Shown here: positions 42,164 through 43,282 of the stretch, piece by piece
Layout: each line of letters opens with the position of its first letter
Position numbering within the stretch: position 1 is the first letter of the stretch
Source: Chthoniobacteraceae bacterium
Lineage (GTDB): Bacteria > Verrucomicrobiota > Verrucomicrobiia > Chthoniobacterales > Chthoniobacteraceae
Direction of reading: 5' to 3'
Assembly: GCA_947479475.1 (NCBI GenBank)
Contig: CANJZW010000034.1
Location: forward strand, 1 to 43,282
Length of the DNA: 43,282 nt
Translations under genes and position numbers: made by a program
Notes under the pieces: generated by a model
What the model saw: only the letters and a program-made list of their open reading frames with translations
What the model was told of the DNA's origin: nothing
The model's database searches: none

Positions 42164-43025
42164 GCCCGTGGGAAAGGCATTCCGGACAAAGCACGGTTTC
42201 CGGGTTTTCCTTTTCGGTCTCTTCCGCGAGGAGAAACAAGCGGTGGCAGAGGTCGTGGAGGCAGTTGACGAAACGGCTGGTTTGCCGGCCGGTATGTGCG
42301 CAGGTGCCGATTTGGGTGAGCGCTTCATCCACGCGGACCGTCATGCGTTTATCAAAAACAAAACATTCCCCAAGCCAGTGTTCGTTGCCGTATGCCTTCT
42401 GATAATTGACGATGCCTCCGTGAAGCTGGAAGACTTTGTCAAAACCCTTCGCCCGAAAAAGGGCCGAGGCTTTTTCACAGCGAATTCCCCCGGTGCAGTA
42501 CATGAGGACGGTCTTGTCCTTGTATTCGGCCAAGTGCTCCAAATAGGCAGGAAGGTCCCGGAAATTATCAATCTCGCAAGTAATTGCTCCCTCAAATTTG
42601 CCCGCCACGGATTCGTAGTTGTTGCGAACATCGACGACGACAGCCTCCGGTTCTTCCTCCAGCATCCGTTTCCATTCCGCGGGGCTGAGGTGGTTGTCCC
42701 GGTCGGCGGTGAGGGGGATTCCGGCCGCCAAAGTGACGATTTCCGGCCGCACCTTGATGGCCAGACGAGGAAAGGTGTCGGGGCCTCCTGCGCTGATCTT
42801 AAACTCGACATCGGAAAAGCGGGGATCTTCGTGGAGAGTGGCCATGTATTTTTGGACGGCTTCCCGCGGCCCGGCAAAGGTTCCATTGATTCCTTCGTGG
42901 GCGATTAAAAGTCTCCCCTTGAGGCCCAGATTCGAACAGAGACCGCGTTGTTCAACGGCAAACCGTTCCGGCATCTCGATTGGCACGTATTTGTAGAATA
43001 AAATAACGGGGTAGTCAGATTCCAT
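42105..43025 (-). CDS. trhO: tRNA uridine(34) hydroxylase / rhodanese-type sulfurtransferase
   Basis: The 306-residue protein (ATG at 43025; a GTG 20 codons upstream is unlikely) has an N-terminal acylphosphatase-like domain (FYKYVPI, KGRLLIAHEGINGTFAG), a rhodanese domain with the catalytic Cys in MYCTGGIRCEKA (about residue 176) and a Cys-rich C-terminal segment ending CPECL. This is the YceA/TrhO layout, which makes 5-hydroxyuridine in tRNA. The last 20 or so residues overlap the toxin remnant on the opposite strand and look atypical. Confidence 0.93.
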   Translation of the reverse strand: MESDYPVILFYKYVPIEMPERFAVEQRGLCSNLGLKGRLLIAHEGINGTFAGPREAVQKYMATLHEDPRFSDVEFKISAGGPDTFPRLAIKVRPEIVTLAAGIPLTADRDNHLSPAEWKRMLEEEPEAVVVDVRNNYESVAGKFEGAITCEIDNFRDLPAYLEHLAEYKDKTVLMYCTGGIRCEKASALFRAKGFDKVFQLHGGIVNYQKAYGNEHWLGECFVFDKRMTVRVDEALTQIGTCAHTGRQTSRFVNCLHDLCHRLFLLAEETEKENPETVLCPECLSHGLTRLTADYKGSPARAVVSA

Positions 43026-43282
43026 GGTTTCTAAACACGCTAGATTCTGAACTGGGTTGGTGCAATCCTGTCTTCGAGAGTGCACGCTTGAGCCTAGTTT
43101 ACGCGCTCCGCCGCTTTTATTGATTCACGTTTTATTTACACAGCCATCCCACAGCCTGGCGAAAACGTGGGATTTAGAAGAATGGTACAGAGTAACGGAG
43201 GCGGATTCTGAACAGAGGCATTTGCAACTTTTACGACCGTCTTTTTCTTTTTCTGTGTGGCTGCTGTCCCATGAGATTTACA
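43026..43282. other. Non-coding end of the window
   Basis: The 257 bases upstream of trhO show no gene, repeat or RNA that I recognise. They should contain the trhO promoter on the minus strand. Confidence 0.5.

Noticed and set aside
41649..42908. 419-codon open frame overlapping the toxin remnant and trhO
   Set aside because: Most of it is antisense to trhO and the rest is out of frame with the recognisable PIN-domain sequence.

Overview
This 43 kb window looks like chromosomal DNA of a Gram-negative, aerobic, flagellated bacterium. The gene set (quinol/caa3-type oxidase operon with c-type cytochromes, TamA/TamB-like outer-membrane pair, secreted sulfatase, SPINDLY-type glycosyltransferase, bacterial Ser/Thr kinase) fits the Planctomycetes-Verrucomicrobia group, most probably Verrucomicrobiota. 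That placement is an inference from gene content, not a database match. Many genes lack a clear Shine-Dalgarno sequence. No tRNA, rRNA, CRISPR array or insertion sequence was recognised.

Region 1 (1-11770, all rightward) is a respiratory block. It holds the tail of an unknown protein made of Ala-Pro repeats, a CcoN-like membrane protein that has lost the haem and copper histidines, a CcoO-like monohaem cytochrome c, a dihaem and a monohaem cytochrome c, oxidase subunits I, III, IV and II, two small membrane/exported proteins, and the assembly genes ctaA and ctaB, a SCO-family protein and a DUF420 protein. Tight spacing and several 4-base overlaps suggest one long transcription unit. The CcoN/CcoO-like pair probably serves as an electron-transfer module rather than a second oxidase.

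Region 2 (11807-15444) carries housekeeping genes: mnmA, cutA and a UvrD/Rep-type helicase.

Region 3 (15564-22582) is a flagellar locus. A 1447-residue protein containing two complete TPR + O-GlcNAc-transferase-like halves is divergent from two short flagellin genes. Both flagellins have sigma-28-like promoters, and the second ends at a strong rho-independent terminator. The layout suggests flagellin O-glycosylation.

Region 4 (22583-30620) holds an exported NHL-repeat protein, an L-fuconolactonase-like amidohydrolase, a membrane Ser/Thr kinase with a zinc ribbon, a sulfatase and a lactate permease. A link to sulfated deoxy-sugar use is possible but unproven.

Region 5 (30816-39068, leftward) holds a YqjK/YqjE/YqjD-like envelope-stress trio, an array of five tandem hairpins, infA, and a TamA-TamB pair.

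Region 6 (39260-43025) holds argH, a Nudix hydrolase, a VapBC-type toxin-antitoxin pair whose toxin is broken by one in-frame stop, and trhO. The outer ends of the window are a truncated gene on the left and non-coding DNA on the right.
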